In this document: piece by piece, positions 1 through 7,666 of the stretch
How positions within the stretch are numbered: the first letter of the stretch is position 1
Layout of the letters: every line of letters begins with the position of its first letter
From: JAJPHY01 sp040754475
GTDB lineage: Bacteria; Actinomycetota; UBA4738; HRBIN12
Reading direction: 5' to 3'
DNA: 45,325 nucleotides
Assembly (NCBI GenBank): GCA_040754475.1
Contig: JBFMCN010000033.1
Span: 1-45,325 of the forward strand
Position numbers and translations under genes: made by a program
Notes under the pieces: model-generated
Seen by the model: the letters and a program-made list of their open reading frames with translations, nothing else
Database searches by the model: none
Told to the model about the DNA's origin: nothing

Positions 1-2
1 CG

Positions 3-1010
3 TTCGACGACGGCGCCACCGCCTTGGTCCCGTCCCCGATCCCGTCCGACGCGCTGGGAGCCTACAAGCCGACCAACCAAGGGGGTTTCGGTGGCCCGGC
101 TCCCGCTCCTGCGGGGCCGTACGGCACGGCTCTGTCTGTGTTCGACGGCACGGACCCGAACGGAACTTGGAGCCTGTTCGTCTTCGACGACGAGCTGGGG
201 TACTCGGGATCCATCGCCAGCGGCTGGCGTCTGGACATCGCCACGAACGGCCCGACGATCACGTCCTTCGCCCCGGGGAGCGGACCGGTTGGTTCCACCG
301 TCGTGATCCGCGGAATGAAGTTCAAGGGCGCCGTGGCGGTGACCTTCGGCGGAGTCCCAGCCGACTTCACGGTGAACTCGGCCAAGCGGATCACTGCCAC
401 GGTGCCGGAGGAGGCCATCTCGGGCCCGATCTCGGTGACCACGCCGAAGGGCACCGGGGCCAGCTCCGCAACCTTCACGGTGATCCCGGTTCCGATGATC
501 GCTTCGTTCCGGCCCAGGAGTGGGGAGACGGGGAGGTCGGTCGTCATCATCGGGAGCAGCTTCACGGGGGCGTCCGCCGTCGAGTTCAATGACGTCTCTG
601 CGACGAGCTTCACCGTGGACTCCGACACGCAGATCACCGTCGTGGTCCCGGAGGGCGCGAGCGCCGGTCCGATCGCCGTCACGACCCCGGGCGGCACCGG
701 CACCAGCGCGACGGACTTCGTCGTGCGCCACGCGAGGGACGTATCGCTTGCCCTTGGAGCTTCCGAGGCAAGCGGGACTGTGGAGGTCCTGGACGGGTTC
801 GGGGCCTGTGCCTCCGAGGTTCCCGTCAGGGTCCAGTTCCGCGAGGGCGGCACGTGGAGGACCGTTGCCAGCGTGCTGACCGATGAGAGCGGCGGCTACT
901 CGGCCGGCGGAGTGAGCGGGTCGGGCAGGTACCGGGCGATCGCGGGGGCGACGACGCTCGGCTCCGGTGACAGGTGCATCAAGGACGTGTCACCGACGGC
1001 AACTAGCTAG
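3..1010 (+). CDS. Secreted P-domain / IPT-TIG repeat protein, 5' partial
   Basis: The reading frame is open from the first complete codon of the window, so the start lies upstream. The visible part begins in a proprotein-convertase P domain (PF01483), shown by the DPNGTWSLFVFDD and GWRLDI motifs. Two IPT/TIG immunoglobulin-like domains follow, each with ITSF/IASF openings and TPxGTGxSxxxF endings. A C-terminal beta-rich domain has two cysteines (GACAS and DRCIKD). It closely resembles the next gene throughout, so the pair is a tandem duplication. By analogy with that neighbour it should carry a signal peptide and act outside the cell. P domains usually accompany subtilisin-like proteases, but no catalytic domain is visible here; one could lie upstream of the window. 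Function is not known beyond a probable adhesive or structural role. Confidence 0.8.
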   Translation, partial: FDDGATALVPSPIPSDALGAYKPTNQGGFGGPAPAPAGPYGTALSVFDGTDPNGTWSLFVFDDELGYSGSIASGWRLDIATNGPTITSFAPGSGPVGSTVVIRGMKFKGAVAVTFGGVPADFTVNSAKRITATVPEEAISGPISVTTPKGTGASSATFTVIPVPMIASFRPRSGETGRSVVIIGSSFTGASAVEFNDVSATSFTVDSDTQITVVVPEGASAGPIAVTTPGGTGTSATDFVVRHARDVSLALGASEASGTVEVLDGFGACASEVPVRVQFREGGTWRTVASVLTDESGGYSAGGVSGSGRYRAIAGATTLGSGDRCIKDVSPTATS

Positions 1011-1035
1011 AAGGAACAGGGGAAGGAGGGCCGAT

Positions 1036-2391
1036 ATGCATCTTCGTCATTCCGGGCTCAGGAGGGGGTGGGGAGCCGTAGGCGCGGTCGGCGGCTCGGT
1101 CTTCGCCCTCGTGCTCCTCGTGGGGATGATGGCCTTGCCGGCCGGCGCGGTCGTCTTCTCCAACTCGGCAAACATCGCGATCCCTACGGCCGGGATGGCG
1201 ACGCCCTACCCGTCGACGATCACGGTCTCCGGGCTTGCGGGCACGATCGTCGACGTGAACGTGATACTGACGGACGTGAGCCACTACTACCCGGACGACA
1301 TGGACGTTCTGCTCGTCGGGCCCTTCGGGCAGAACGTGATCCTGATGACGGATTGCGGTGGCCTCCACGCGATCACGAACGTCGACCTGGTGATCGACGG
1401 CCAGGTCGGCGCCATGCTTCCGGACACCGGCCAGATCTACTCGGGGAGCTACCAACCGACGCCCAACGGGACCTTCGACGCACCCTCCCCTTCGGGACCG
1501 TACGGCTTCTTGTTGTCGGCGTTCAACGGCACGAACCCGAACGGGACCTGGAGCCTTTACGTGTTCGACGATGACGCCGGAGCGCTCGGCTCGATCTCCG
1601 GCGGTTGGAGCCTGGACATCACCACGAACGGACCGGCGATCACGTCGTTCACCCCGCCCGGCGGGAATCCCGGCACATCGGTCGTGATCACGGGCACGAA
1701 CTTCACCGGCGCCACCTCCGTGACCTTCGGTGGGGTCGCCTCGACGAGCTTCACGGTGAACTCCGCAACTCAGATCACGGCGACGGTTCCTACGGGCGCG
1801 GTCACCGGTCCGATCGCTGTCACGACCGCCAATGGGACCGGCACGAGCGCCACGAACTTCACGGTGACCCCGGCGCCCACGATCACCTTGTTCACGCCCG
1901 CCAGGGGTACTGTGGGCACAGCCGTGGTCATCACGGGGACCGGGTTCACCGGCGCCACTGCGGTCACGTTCCACGGCACTCCCGCCGCGACCTTCACCGT
2001 GAACTCCGACACGCAGATCACGGCCACGGTCCCGGCGGGGGCGAGCACAGGGCCGATCGCGATCACGACTCCGGGCGGCACCGGCACCAGCGCGACGAAC
2101 TTCGTCGTGCGGCATGTGAGGGACATCTCACTCACCCTCGGCCGAAAGGCCAGGGGAACGGTGAACGTGACCGATGGGTTCTTGGCCTGTGCGTCCAACG
2201 TTCCCGTCAGGGTTCAGCACTACAACGGGGTGAGGTGGGTAACGGTGGCCAGCGTGCTTACGAACGCCGGCGGTGCCTACTCGGCCACCGGAGTGAGCGC
2301 TTCAGGCAGCTACCGGGCGATTGCGAGGGCGACCAAGCTCAGCTCCGGCGACAGGTGCATGAAGGACATCTCGCCGACGGCAACGAGGTAG
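1036..2391 (+). CDS. Secreted P-domain / double IPT-TIG protein (tandem paralogue)
   Basis: This 451-aa protein starts at ATG 1036, behind an AAGGAGG ribosome-binding site at 1023-1029; the longer frame from 967 overlaps the previous gene and lacks such a site. Residues 1-38 form a Sec signal peptide (basic N-terminus, hydrophobic core, PAGA cleavage). A P domain follows (about 40-200, motif NPNGTWSLYVFDD), then two IPT/TIG domains (about 205-290 and 292-375), and a C-terminal domain with conserved CASNVPVRV and DRCMKD. No protease catalytic triad is visible, although P domains normally regulate subtilisin-type proteases. The gap to the upstream paralogue is 25 nt without a terminator, so the two are probably co-transcribed. 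It is likely a secreted or surface-bound beta-sandwich protein; the ligand is unknown. Confidence 0.82.
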   Translation: MHLRHSGLRRGWGAVGAVGGSVFALVLLVGMMALPAGAVVFSNSANIAIPTAGMATPYPSTITVSGLAGTIVDVNVILTDVSHYYPDDMDVLLVGPFGQNVILMTDCGGLHAITNVDLVIDGQVGAMLPDTGQIYSGSYQPTPNGTFDAPSPSGPYGFLLSAFNGTNPNGTWSLYVFDDDAGALGSISGGWSLDITTNGPAITSFTPPGGNPGTSVVITGTNFTGATSVTFGGVASTSFTVNSATQITATVPTGAVTGPIAVTTANGTGTSATNFTVTPAPTITLFTPARGTVGTAVVITGTGFTGATAVTFHGTPAATFTVNSDTQITATVPAGASTGPIAITTPGGTGTSATNFVVRHVRDISLTLGRKARGTVNVTDGFLACASNVPVRVQHYNGVRWVTVASVLTNAGGAYSATGVSASGSYRAIARATKLSSGDRCMKDISPTATR

Positions 2392-2411
2392 AGGCAGGCA
2401 TTGAGGTCGTT

Positions 2412-2437
2412 GAGGGAGCCGCCGAGGCGGCTCCCTC
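2412..2437. terminator. Bidirectional hairpin terminator
   Basis: A GC-rich inverted repeat (GAGGGAGCCGC paired with GCGGCTCCCTC, 11 bp, 4-nt loop) sits between the convergent ends of the P-domain gene (2391) and vapC (2444). It is followed on the plus strand by a pyrimidine-rich tract, so it can serve both genes. Confidence 0.7.
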
Positions 2438-2443
2438 GCTTCT

Positions 2444-2866
2444 TCACGCGAACGGATCTTCGATCCTGACGTCCCCGAAGCGGCGGCCCGCTTGGAGGTC
2501 CTCGGTAGCCAGGCGTGTCGCACCCGCGCGGCGTGCAGCCTCCACGATGAGCGCATCCCAGAACGAGATCCGATGCCGTTCCTCCAGCTCCGAGGCGCCA
2601 AGGATCAGGTCGGCATCGACTCGCACGGTCGGCCATTCGCCGTAGAGGGCCACGACCTCACGAGCCGTGCGCCGGCTCATCGGCGGGTCGAACTTCCTGG
2701 TCGCGACGACGTAGAACTCCTGGAGCACCTGGGTGCTGAGCGCCCCCGTGCGCTCCTCCCAGAGAGTCTCGAGCAGTGCCTTGGCGAGCGGCTGCTTGCG
2801 GGTATCGGATCGGTCGTGCGCGTATGCGAGCACGTTCGTGTCGACGAACGTCCGGGCCCCGATCAT
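2444..2866 (-). CDS. vapC: PIN-domain ribonuclease toxin, VapC family
   Basis: This 140-aa protein is the usual length for a VapC toxin, an Mg2+-dependent endoribonuclease that cleaves tRNA, rRNA or mRNA when freed from its antitoxin. The PIN acidic residues are in place: D9 (FVDTN), E50 (LQEF), D104 (FWDALI) and D123 (TEDLQ). The start ATG at 2866 overlaps the antitoxin stop by 4 nt (ATGA), the typical translational coupling of vapBC. A much longer upstream frame exists, but it runs through the antitoxin gene. All catalytic positions are intact, so the toxin is probably active. The RNA target cannot be told from sequence. Confidence 0.9.
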   Translation of the reverse strand: MIGARTFVDTNVLAYAHDRSDTRKQPLAKALLETLWEERTGALSTQVLQEFYVVATRKFDPPMSRRTAREVVALYGEWPTVRVDADLILGASELEERHRISFWDALIVEAARRAGATRLATEDLQAGRRFGDVRIEDPFA

Positions 2867-3108
2867 CCGCCGCTGTCGCGATCGTGAAGCTCGTCCCGGC
2901 GCCAGGCTCTTCCGCCTCGAGGTGTCGACGCCGCCATGAGCTCCGTGGCACGACGCCGGGCTTCCTCGAACCGGGCGTCTTCGGCGACCAACTCCTCCAG
3001 CTCGCGTGCCACGAGGCCGCTCACGGAGGTGCCTCGCTTTGCCGCGACGACCTTCGCGCGCCGGATCACGTCCTCGTCGAGCTGGACGGTGAGGTTCCTT
3101 CTCGCCAC
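2863..3108 (-). CDS. vapB: Ribbon-helix-helix antitoxin, VapB family
   Basis: This 81-aa protein begins at GTG 3108, with GGAGG 5 nt upstream. The N-terminal RNLTVQLDEDVIRRAKVVAAKRG stretch, given here only as the family pattern (a beta strand followed by two helices), marks a ribbon-helix-helix DNA-binding fold. The acidic and arginine-rich tail (about residues 40-81) would bind and block the PIN toxin encoded immediately downstream with a 4-nt overlap. A possible -10 box (TATCCT, complement of 3140-3145) lies upstream. As in other vapBC modules, autorepression by the complex is expected but not shown by sequence. Confidence 0.85.
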   Translation of the reverse strand: MARRNLTVQLDEDVIRRAKVVAAKRGTSVSGLVARELEELVAEDARFEEARRRATELMAASTPRGGRAWRRDELHDRDSGG

Positions 3109-3258
3109 TGCCGCCTCCACAGTCGAACGCGTGGACCGCAGGATACCACCTGGCACCCGTCATCCCGAAAGCGACGGCGCACGGCGGCGCGCCGAGCCCT
3201 GCTGGTGTCTGCGCCGTGACCAATCGCGGTCCCCTTCGGAGCGAGGAAGGTATCAGGC

Positions 3259-3618
3259 ATGCCCGTCAGATCGTTGAGTTCGTCCGTTCTCAGATGGCCT
3301 GATCGGGCCGAGGTCGACGCCGGTGTCCGTCGGTGGGCGTCGATGGTCGCCGAGAAGGGTGACCGGGTGCGCCGGATCGGCTACTTCGGCTCCTACGCCC
3401 AGGGGGATTGGGGTGTCGGTAGCGACGTCGATCTGGCGGTCGTCGTCGAACGAAGCGAGCTTCCCTTCGAGCGCAGGGCTCTCGAGTTCGACGCCACGGG
3501 CCTTCCGGTTCCCGCCGATCTGCCGGTCCATACGGTTGCCGAGTGGGACAGCCTCCTGCAGGGGGGCGGCTGGCCACGAGCGGCGATGGGCGAGGTCGTC
3601 TGGGTCTGCGAGCGCTGA
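3259..3618 (+). CDS. Minimal nucleotidyltransferase (MNT) domain protein
   Basis: This is a 119-aa protein with a DNA-polymerase-beta-like nucleotidyltransferase core: G44-S45 in the FGSYAQGD motif and the metal-binding pair D56 and D58 in SDVDL. Such small proteins transfer AMP or another nucleotide. Many are antitoxins that AMPylate a partner HEPN ribonuclease. The start ATG 3259 is preceded by a purine-rich GAGGAAGG tract. No HEPN gene flanks it; the neighbours are vapBC upstream and an RTX gene downstream, so its partner is missing or lies elsewhere. It could also act alone on an unknown substrate. Confidence 0.8.
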   Translation: MPVRSLSSSVLRWPDRAEVDAGVRRWASMVAEKGDRVRRIGYFGSYAQGDWGVGSDVDLAVVVERSELPFERRALEFDATGLPVPADLPVHTVAEWDSLLQGGGWPRAAMGEVVWVCER

Positions 3619-3761
3619 CCCTCGAAGTGGCCGGTCATAGGGCCTGAATGTCTGCGCGGTGCGTTTCCGCTGGTAGTAGGCCTGTGATGGCGGCGGAGGC
3701 CGGCGCGAGCCCGAACTTACATAGACGCACGAGCGGGGCGCAAGGTTCCGGCGATCTGCGT

Positions 3762-3790
3762 TTGATATCTCACAAGCGTTTCCCATAGAG
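3762..3790 (+). promoter_or_regulatory. Possible promoter of the RTX gene
   Basis: A TTGATA -35 element (3762-3767) lies 16-17 nt from CATAGA/ATAGAG (3784-3790), ahead of the RTX gene. The -35 is good and the -10 weak. The rest of the 3619-3844 spacer shows nothing else recognisable. Confidence 0.35.
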
Positions 3791-3844
3791 TCGACTTGCC
3801 CGCATCGGAACGCCTCGCGTTCCCCCGAAGTGAGAGGGGGCCTC

Positions 3845-6415
3845 ATGTCTGTTCGAAAGACCTTCCGAAGCAAGCCGCGGCGACCCGGAGGAGTGATGAG
3901 ACGCGTCGGCGCGGCCGCCTTCGCGGGAGCGCTCGCCGCCTTCGTGGTCGGCCTGACCGCCATCCCCGCCTCGGCCGTGACGACATGCGCGGGCGGGGCC
4001 CCGACGCTCACGATCAGCATGGGGGCCGGCGACTCGGCGGGGGTCGTCCTGGGAGGCGGCCCCGGCGATCCGTTAACCATCACCGTGATCGGTGGAGGCG
4101 GCAGCTGCACGGGCCCCTACAACACGAACACGACCACCACGATCGCGTTCGCCGAGGGCGCGGCCGGGAATCAGACGGTGACGATCGATCAGGCGGGAAC
4201 GGCTCCGTTCCCTCACCAGAACACGACGAGCATCACGCTCGCCATGGGCGGTGGGACCAATGCCCTCGTCATCACCGGACAAGCGTCGGGTGACAGCATC
4301 ACGATCGGCGGTGCCGGCGTGGACCTGAATGGCGGTGGTAACGACGTGACCGCGCTCGGCGGCGTCGGGAGCGTGACGGTCAACTCGGGGGGCGGCGACG
4401 ACACGGTGAACGGCTCCGGGTCCGCCTTGCCCCTCACGCTCAACGGCGGCTCCGGAGACGACACGCTGACCGGTGGTACCGGCAACGACACGATCACCGG
4501 CGGCGACGGCAACGACAACATGGTCGGCGGGGGCGGGACCGACACGGCCGACTACTCGGGGGCGGCCTCCGGCGTGACCGTGAGCCTGGCCGTCACCACG
4601 GCGCAGGCCACGGGGGGCGCGGGCACGGACACGATCACGAGCGGCGTCGAGAACCTGTCCGGTTCCGAGCACAACGACACGTTCACCGGCGATCCGAACG
4701 CCAACTCTCTGAACGGCGCGGGCGGTATGGACACGCTCGAGGGCCGCGCCGGCGCAGACATCATCAACGGTGGCACCGGAACCGACACGGCGAGCTACGC
4801 GAACTCCACCGCTGCCGTGACCGTCACGGTGAACGGAGCCGCCACCGGTGGGGACGCGGCCGGCGACACCCTCTCGAACCTCGAGGGTCTCATAGGCTCC
4901 GCGCTGAACGATACGCTGACCGGCGACGCCGGCAACAACGTCATCAACGGCGGAGCCGGCAACGACACTCTCGTGGGCGGAACGGGTACGGACACCCTCG
5001 ACTACACGGGCACGACGGGGGCCGTCACCGTGAGCCTGGCTATCACCACCGCTCAGGCGACCGGCGGAGCCGGCACGGACACAGCCTCCGGATTCGAGAA
5101 CCTCACGGGCGGGCTCGGGGGCGACACCTTGACCGGCGACGCGAACGCGAACGTCCTGACCGGCGGCGACGGCAACGACATCCTCCGGCCCGGGCTCGGC
5201 AACGACACCGTGGCCGGCGGGAACGGCACCGACACCGCCGACTACACGGGTACGGCGGCCGCCATAACGGCGACCCTGACCTCGGTGACCGGCGGGGCGG
5301 GGACCGACACGCTGACGGGCATCGAGAACCTGACCGGAGGGACCGGCGGCGACACCCTTACCGGCGATGCTGCCAACAACGTGCTGATCGGCGGCGACGG
5401 CAACGACACCCTGGTCGGTGGTCTCGGAAACGACACGCTTACCGGCGGGAGTGGCACCGACACCGCGAGCTACGCGTCGTCGACCGGCACGATCACCGTC
5501 AACCTCGCGACGACCGCGGCGCAGAACACCACCTCCGCCGGGACCGACACCATCACGACGGTCGAGAACGTGACGGGTGGGAGCGGGAACGACACGTTGA
5601 CCGGCGACGGCGCCGCCAACGTGATCATCGGCGGTGCCGGCGACGATCTCCTGAACGGCGGTGCCGGCGACGACACCCTCACCGGCGGCGACGGGATCGA
5701 CACCGTCACCTACGCCGGCACCACGGGTACGGTCACCATCAACCTCGCGACGACGGCGGCACAGAACACCACCTCCGCCGGGACCGACACAATCACGACG
5801 GTCGAGAACCTGACGGGCGGCGTCGGGGGCGATCGTCTGACCGGCAACACCGGTGCGAACGTGATCGACGGCGGCGACGGCAACGACACGATCGACGGCG
5901 GCGCCGGCAACGACACGCTCACAGGCGGAGCCGGCACGGACACGGCGAGATTCGCCTCGTCGACGTCCGGTGTGACCGCGAATCTGACGTCGGGGACCGC
6001 GACCGGCAACGGAACCGACACGCTGACCGGATTCGAGAACCTGACCGGGTCGAGCAAGGCCGACACGCTCACCGGCACTTCCGGGGCCAACGTCCTGAAG
6101 GGCGGCGACGGCAACGACGAGATCGTCGGAGGCGGCGGCGACGACAAGGTCCAGGGCGGCACCGGGAAGGACGATCTGCAGGGTGGCCAGGGCAACGACA
6201 CGGTCGGCGGCGGCGCCGGCAACGACACGATGAGTGGCGGAGTCGGCAACGACGTCCTGAAGGGCGGCACAGGGAACGACGACATGCTGGGCGGGCCCGG
6301 CAACGACGTCCTGAGGGGCGGCCCCGGGAACGACGACCTGCTCGCCGGACCGGGCACCGACACGTGCAACGGCGGTCCGGGCACCAACACGTTCGGCAGC
6401 TGCGAATTGCCGTAG
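3845..6415 (+). CDS. Sec-exported RTX (GGxGxDxUx) repeat calcium-binding protein
   Basis: About 856 aa if translation starts at ATG 3845; ATG 3896, also behind GGAGG, is an equally good start and gives a compact signal peptide (MRRVGAAAFAG... ending PASA). After the exported N-terminus (about 40-190) the protein is built of calcium-binding nonapeptide repeats (GGxGNDxLxGG). These are arranged in seven larger modules of about 70-80 aa, each with a TDTA(D/S)Y strand, a VTVxLxxT strand and an ENLTG motif before its nonapeptide block. Unbroken nonapeptides follow, ending with DTCNGGPGTNTFGSCELP. Classic RTX proteins use a C-terminal type I signal; this one has a Sec signal and no ABC exporter nearby. 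It should fold on Ca2+ outside the cell as a surface or matrix protein. Long open frames on the opposite strand are by-products of repeat codon bias. Confidence 0.88.
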   Translation: MSVRKTFRSKPRRPGGVMRRVGAAAFAGALAAFVVGLTAIPASAVTTCAGGAPTLTISMGAGDSAGVVLGGGPGDPLTITVIGGGGSCTGPYNTNTTTTIAFAEGAAGNQTVTIDQAGTAPFPHQNTTSITLAMGGGTNALVITGQASGDSITIGGAGVDLNGGGNDVTALGGVGSVTVNSGGGDDTVNGSGSALPLTLNGGSGDDTLTGGTGNDTITGGDGNDNMVGGGGTDTADYSGAASGVTVSLAVTTAQATGGAGTDTITSGVENLSGSEHNDTFTGDPNANSLNGAGGMDTLEGRAGADIINGGTGTDTASYANSTAAVTVTVNGAATGGDAAGDTLSNLEGLIGSALNDTLTGDAGNNVINGGAGNDTLVGGTGTDTLDYTGTTGAVTVSLAITTAQATGGAGTDTASGFENLTGGLGGDTLTGDANANVLTGGDGNDILRPGLGNDTVAGGNGTDTADYTGTAAAITATLTSVTGGAGTDTLTGIENLTGGTGGDTLTGDAANNVLIGGDGNDTLVGGLGNDTLTGGSGTDTASYASSTGTITVNLATTAAQNTTSAGTDTITTVENVTGGSGNDTLTGDGAANVIIGGAGDDLLNGGAGDDTLTGGDGIDTVTYAGTTGTVTINLATTAAQNTTSAGTDTITTVENLTGGVGGDRLTGNTGANVIDGGDGNDTIDGGAGNDTLTGGAGTDTARFASSTSGVTANLTSGTATGNGTDTLTGFENLTGSSKADTLTGTSGANVLKGGDGNDEIVGGGGDDKVQGGTGKDDLQGGQGNDTVGGGAGNDTMSGGVGNDVLKGGTGNDDMLGGPGNDVLRGGPGNDDLLAGPGTDTCNGGPGTNTFGSCELP
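5501..5820 (+). repeat. Near-identical internal repeat in the RTX gene
   Basis: The 80-nt stretches 5501-5580 and 5741-5820 differ at 5 positions, with an exact 240-nt (80-codon) offset. They encode the TTAAQNTTSAGTDTITTVEN segment of modules five and six. The other modules have diverged more, so this points to a recent in-frame duplication of one module. Confidence 0.85.
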
Positions 6416-6433
6416 GGCGCTAACGGTTGCAGG

Positions 6434-6469
6434 GGAACGGGGCCGGCGCTTCCGCGCCGGCCCCGTTCC
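6434..6469. terminator. Strong bidirectional hairpin terminator
   Basis: A perfect 16-bp inverted repeat (GGAACGGGGCCGGCGC and its complement around a TTCC loop) lies between the convergent RTX gene (ends 6415) and the glycosidase-like gene (ends 6476). There is no long U tract, as is common in high-GC actinobacteria. Confidence 0.85.
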
Positions 6470-6475
6470 TTACGT

Positions 6476-7642
6476 TCAGGGCTCGTCGGGATCCGGGCCG
6501 GGCAGGACCAGCAACGCCGTGGAGACCGAACGCTCGCCTCCGTCCGACACTCGGTTCACCACGTTGCCGCGGACGACCATGGTGGTCGAGCCGCCCCCGT
6601 CGAGGTTCAGCGCCGAAGTGGCGCCGAGCCGCATGAAGATCTCCGCGAACTCGTGCATCGTGGCGCCGACCGACCACTTGTGCTGGCGCCCATCGACGAC
6701 CACGAGCAGCACCTTCCCGTCCTGGGTCATGCCGACGCCCGTCCGCGGGTTTCGGCGGCACACCGAGCCGACGCAATCGCCGACCACGTCCTGGCCCTCG
6801 GCGACGAGGAGCGGTACCCCGCCGATCGCGTCGTAGACGTTCGCCCAGCCGAACGTCCAGGTGATGGTGAAGCTCGTGCCCGGCGCCAGCGCGAGCAGCC
6901 GGTTCGCCTCGTCGGAGCCCGGGATCGCCGACAGGACCACGCCTCCGTTCCTTTCGAGCGACGACTCGAAGCATCCCGCCTGCTCGACGGTATAGGTCTG
7001 CGTCAGGCCGGTCCCGGCGGAGGCGGGCGCGAGCGTTCCGAACGGGATCAGGCGAACCGAGCAGGACCCGGCCGGCGGGGCTGCGAGCGTCCCGCCGACC
7101 GGCGAGTACGCTGCGATCTCGCCGACACCCGGCGTTCCGTCGTTCCAGCGGTCGATCGTCCAGCTCATGCCCGCGGCGTCGACCGCCGTGACGAGCTGCG
7201 CCGGCCGGCCGAAGAACGTGTTCTGCTCATCCTCGGACCAGGCGAACAGCGCTCCGGCGTCGGCCGAGGTGCGGACGAGGTCGCCGTCCTGTGCGAACGG
7301 GTGAGCCGGCCCGCCGAACGAAGAGCCGAAGTCGCCGTTGACCGCAGCGATCGCGCCCTGGCGCTCCGCGATCACGCTCGTGCGGGCCCGCGCCGGCATC
7401 TCTGCCCCTGCCAGCGCGACGTCGAGCGTGAGACGCGCCGACGGGTCCGCGGTCAGGACGAAGATGCGCCACCTCGGCTTCTTCGCGACGATCTTCGTGA
7501 GCGCGAGGCCCGGCGCGATCCTCCGCGTCTTGGAGGTCCAGGAGGCGCCGGCTGCGCGTCCGCCGGCCGGGGCCTCGGACAGGGTCAGCGGGAGCAAGAG
7601 GACGACGAGAACGGCGGCAGAACGCCGGAGGTTGGGTTTCAC
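6476..7642 (-). CDS. Secreted phosphodiester glycosidase (NAGPA/DUF2233) family protein
   Basis: The 388-aa protein starts at GTG 7642 with a signal peptide (about residues 1-25). The body matches the phosphodiester glycosidase family (PF09992): AAVNGDFG in the middle, RTGVGMTQDGK, and the hallmark ALNLDGGGSTTM near the C-terminus followed by NRVSDGGERSVSTALLV. The founding enzyme uncovers N-acetylglucosamine-1-phosphodiester. Bacterial members are thought to act on cell-wall or polysaccharide phosphodiesters, but the substrate here is not known. The gene diverges from a TolB-like propeller gene over only 24 nt. A TAGGAT -10 box 8 nt before the start codon suggests a leaderless mRNA. Confidence 0.88.
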   Translation of the reverse strand: MKPNLRRSAAVLVVLLLPLTLSEAPAGGRAAGASWTSKTRRIAPGLALTKIVAKKPRWRIFVLTADPSARLTLDVALAGAEMPARARTSVIAERQGAIAAVNGDFGSSFGGPAHPFAQDGDLVRTSADAGALFAWSEDEQNTFFGRPAQLVTAVDAAGMSWTIDRWNDGTPGVGEIAAYSPVGGTLAAPPAGSCSVRLIPFGTLAPASAGTGLTQTYTVEQAGCFESSLERNGGVVLSAIPGSDEANRLLALAPGTSFTITWTFGWANVYDAIGGVPLLVAEGQDVVGDCVGSVCRRNPRTGVGMTQDGKVLLVVVDGRQHKWSVGATMHEFAEIFMRLGATSALNLDGGGSTTMVVRGNVVNRVSDGGERSVSTALLVLPGPDPDEP

Positions 7643-7650
7643 GGCGATAC

Positions 7651-7660
7651 ATCCTAGAGT
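7651..7660. promoter_or_regulatory. Overlapping divergent -10 boxes
   Basis: On the minus strand TAGGAT (complement of 7651-7656) lies 8 nt from GTG 7642. On the plus strand TAGAGT (7655-7660) lies 6 nt from ATG 7667. The two boxes share 7655-7656, so polymerase cannot occupy both at once. TTGGGT at 7632-7637, 17 nt upstream, is a candidate plus-strand -35 and falls inside the other gene. Confidence 0.6.
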
Positions 7661-7666
7661 GGGTGG

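Noticed and set aside
2444..3618. Defence island around vapBC and the nucleotidyltransferase
   Set aside because: No restriction, nuclease or phage-defence genes flank it, and there is no integrase or repeat border.
4073..6390. Many long minus-strand open frames opposite the RTX gene
   Set aside because: They mirror the Gly/Asp/Thr-rich repeat codons (giving Val/Pro/Ser-rich products) and have no independent start signals or domains.
4420..6400. CRISPR-like regular repeats
   Set aside because: The periodicity is protein-coding (nonapeptides in frame), with no spacers and no cas genes.
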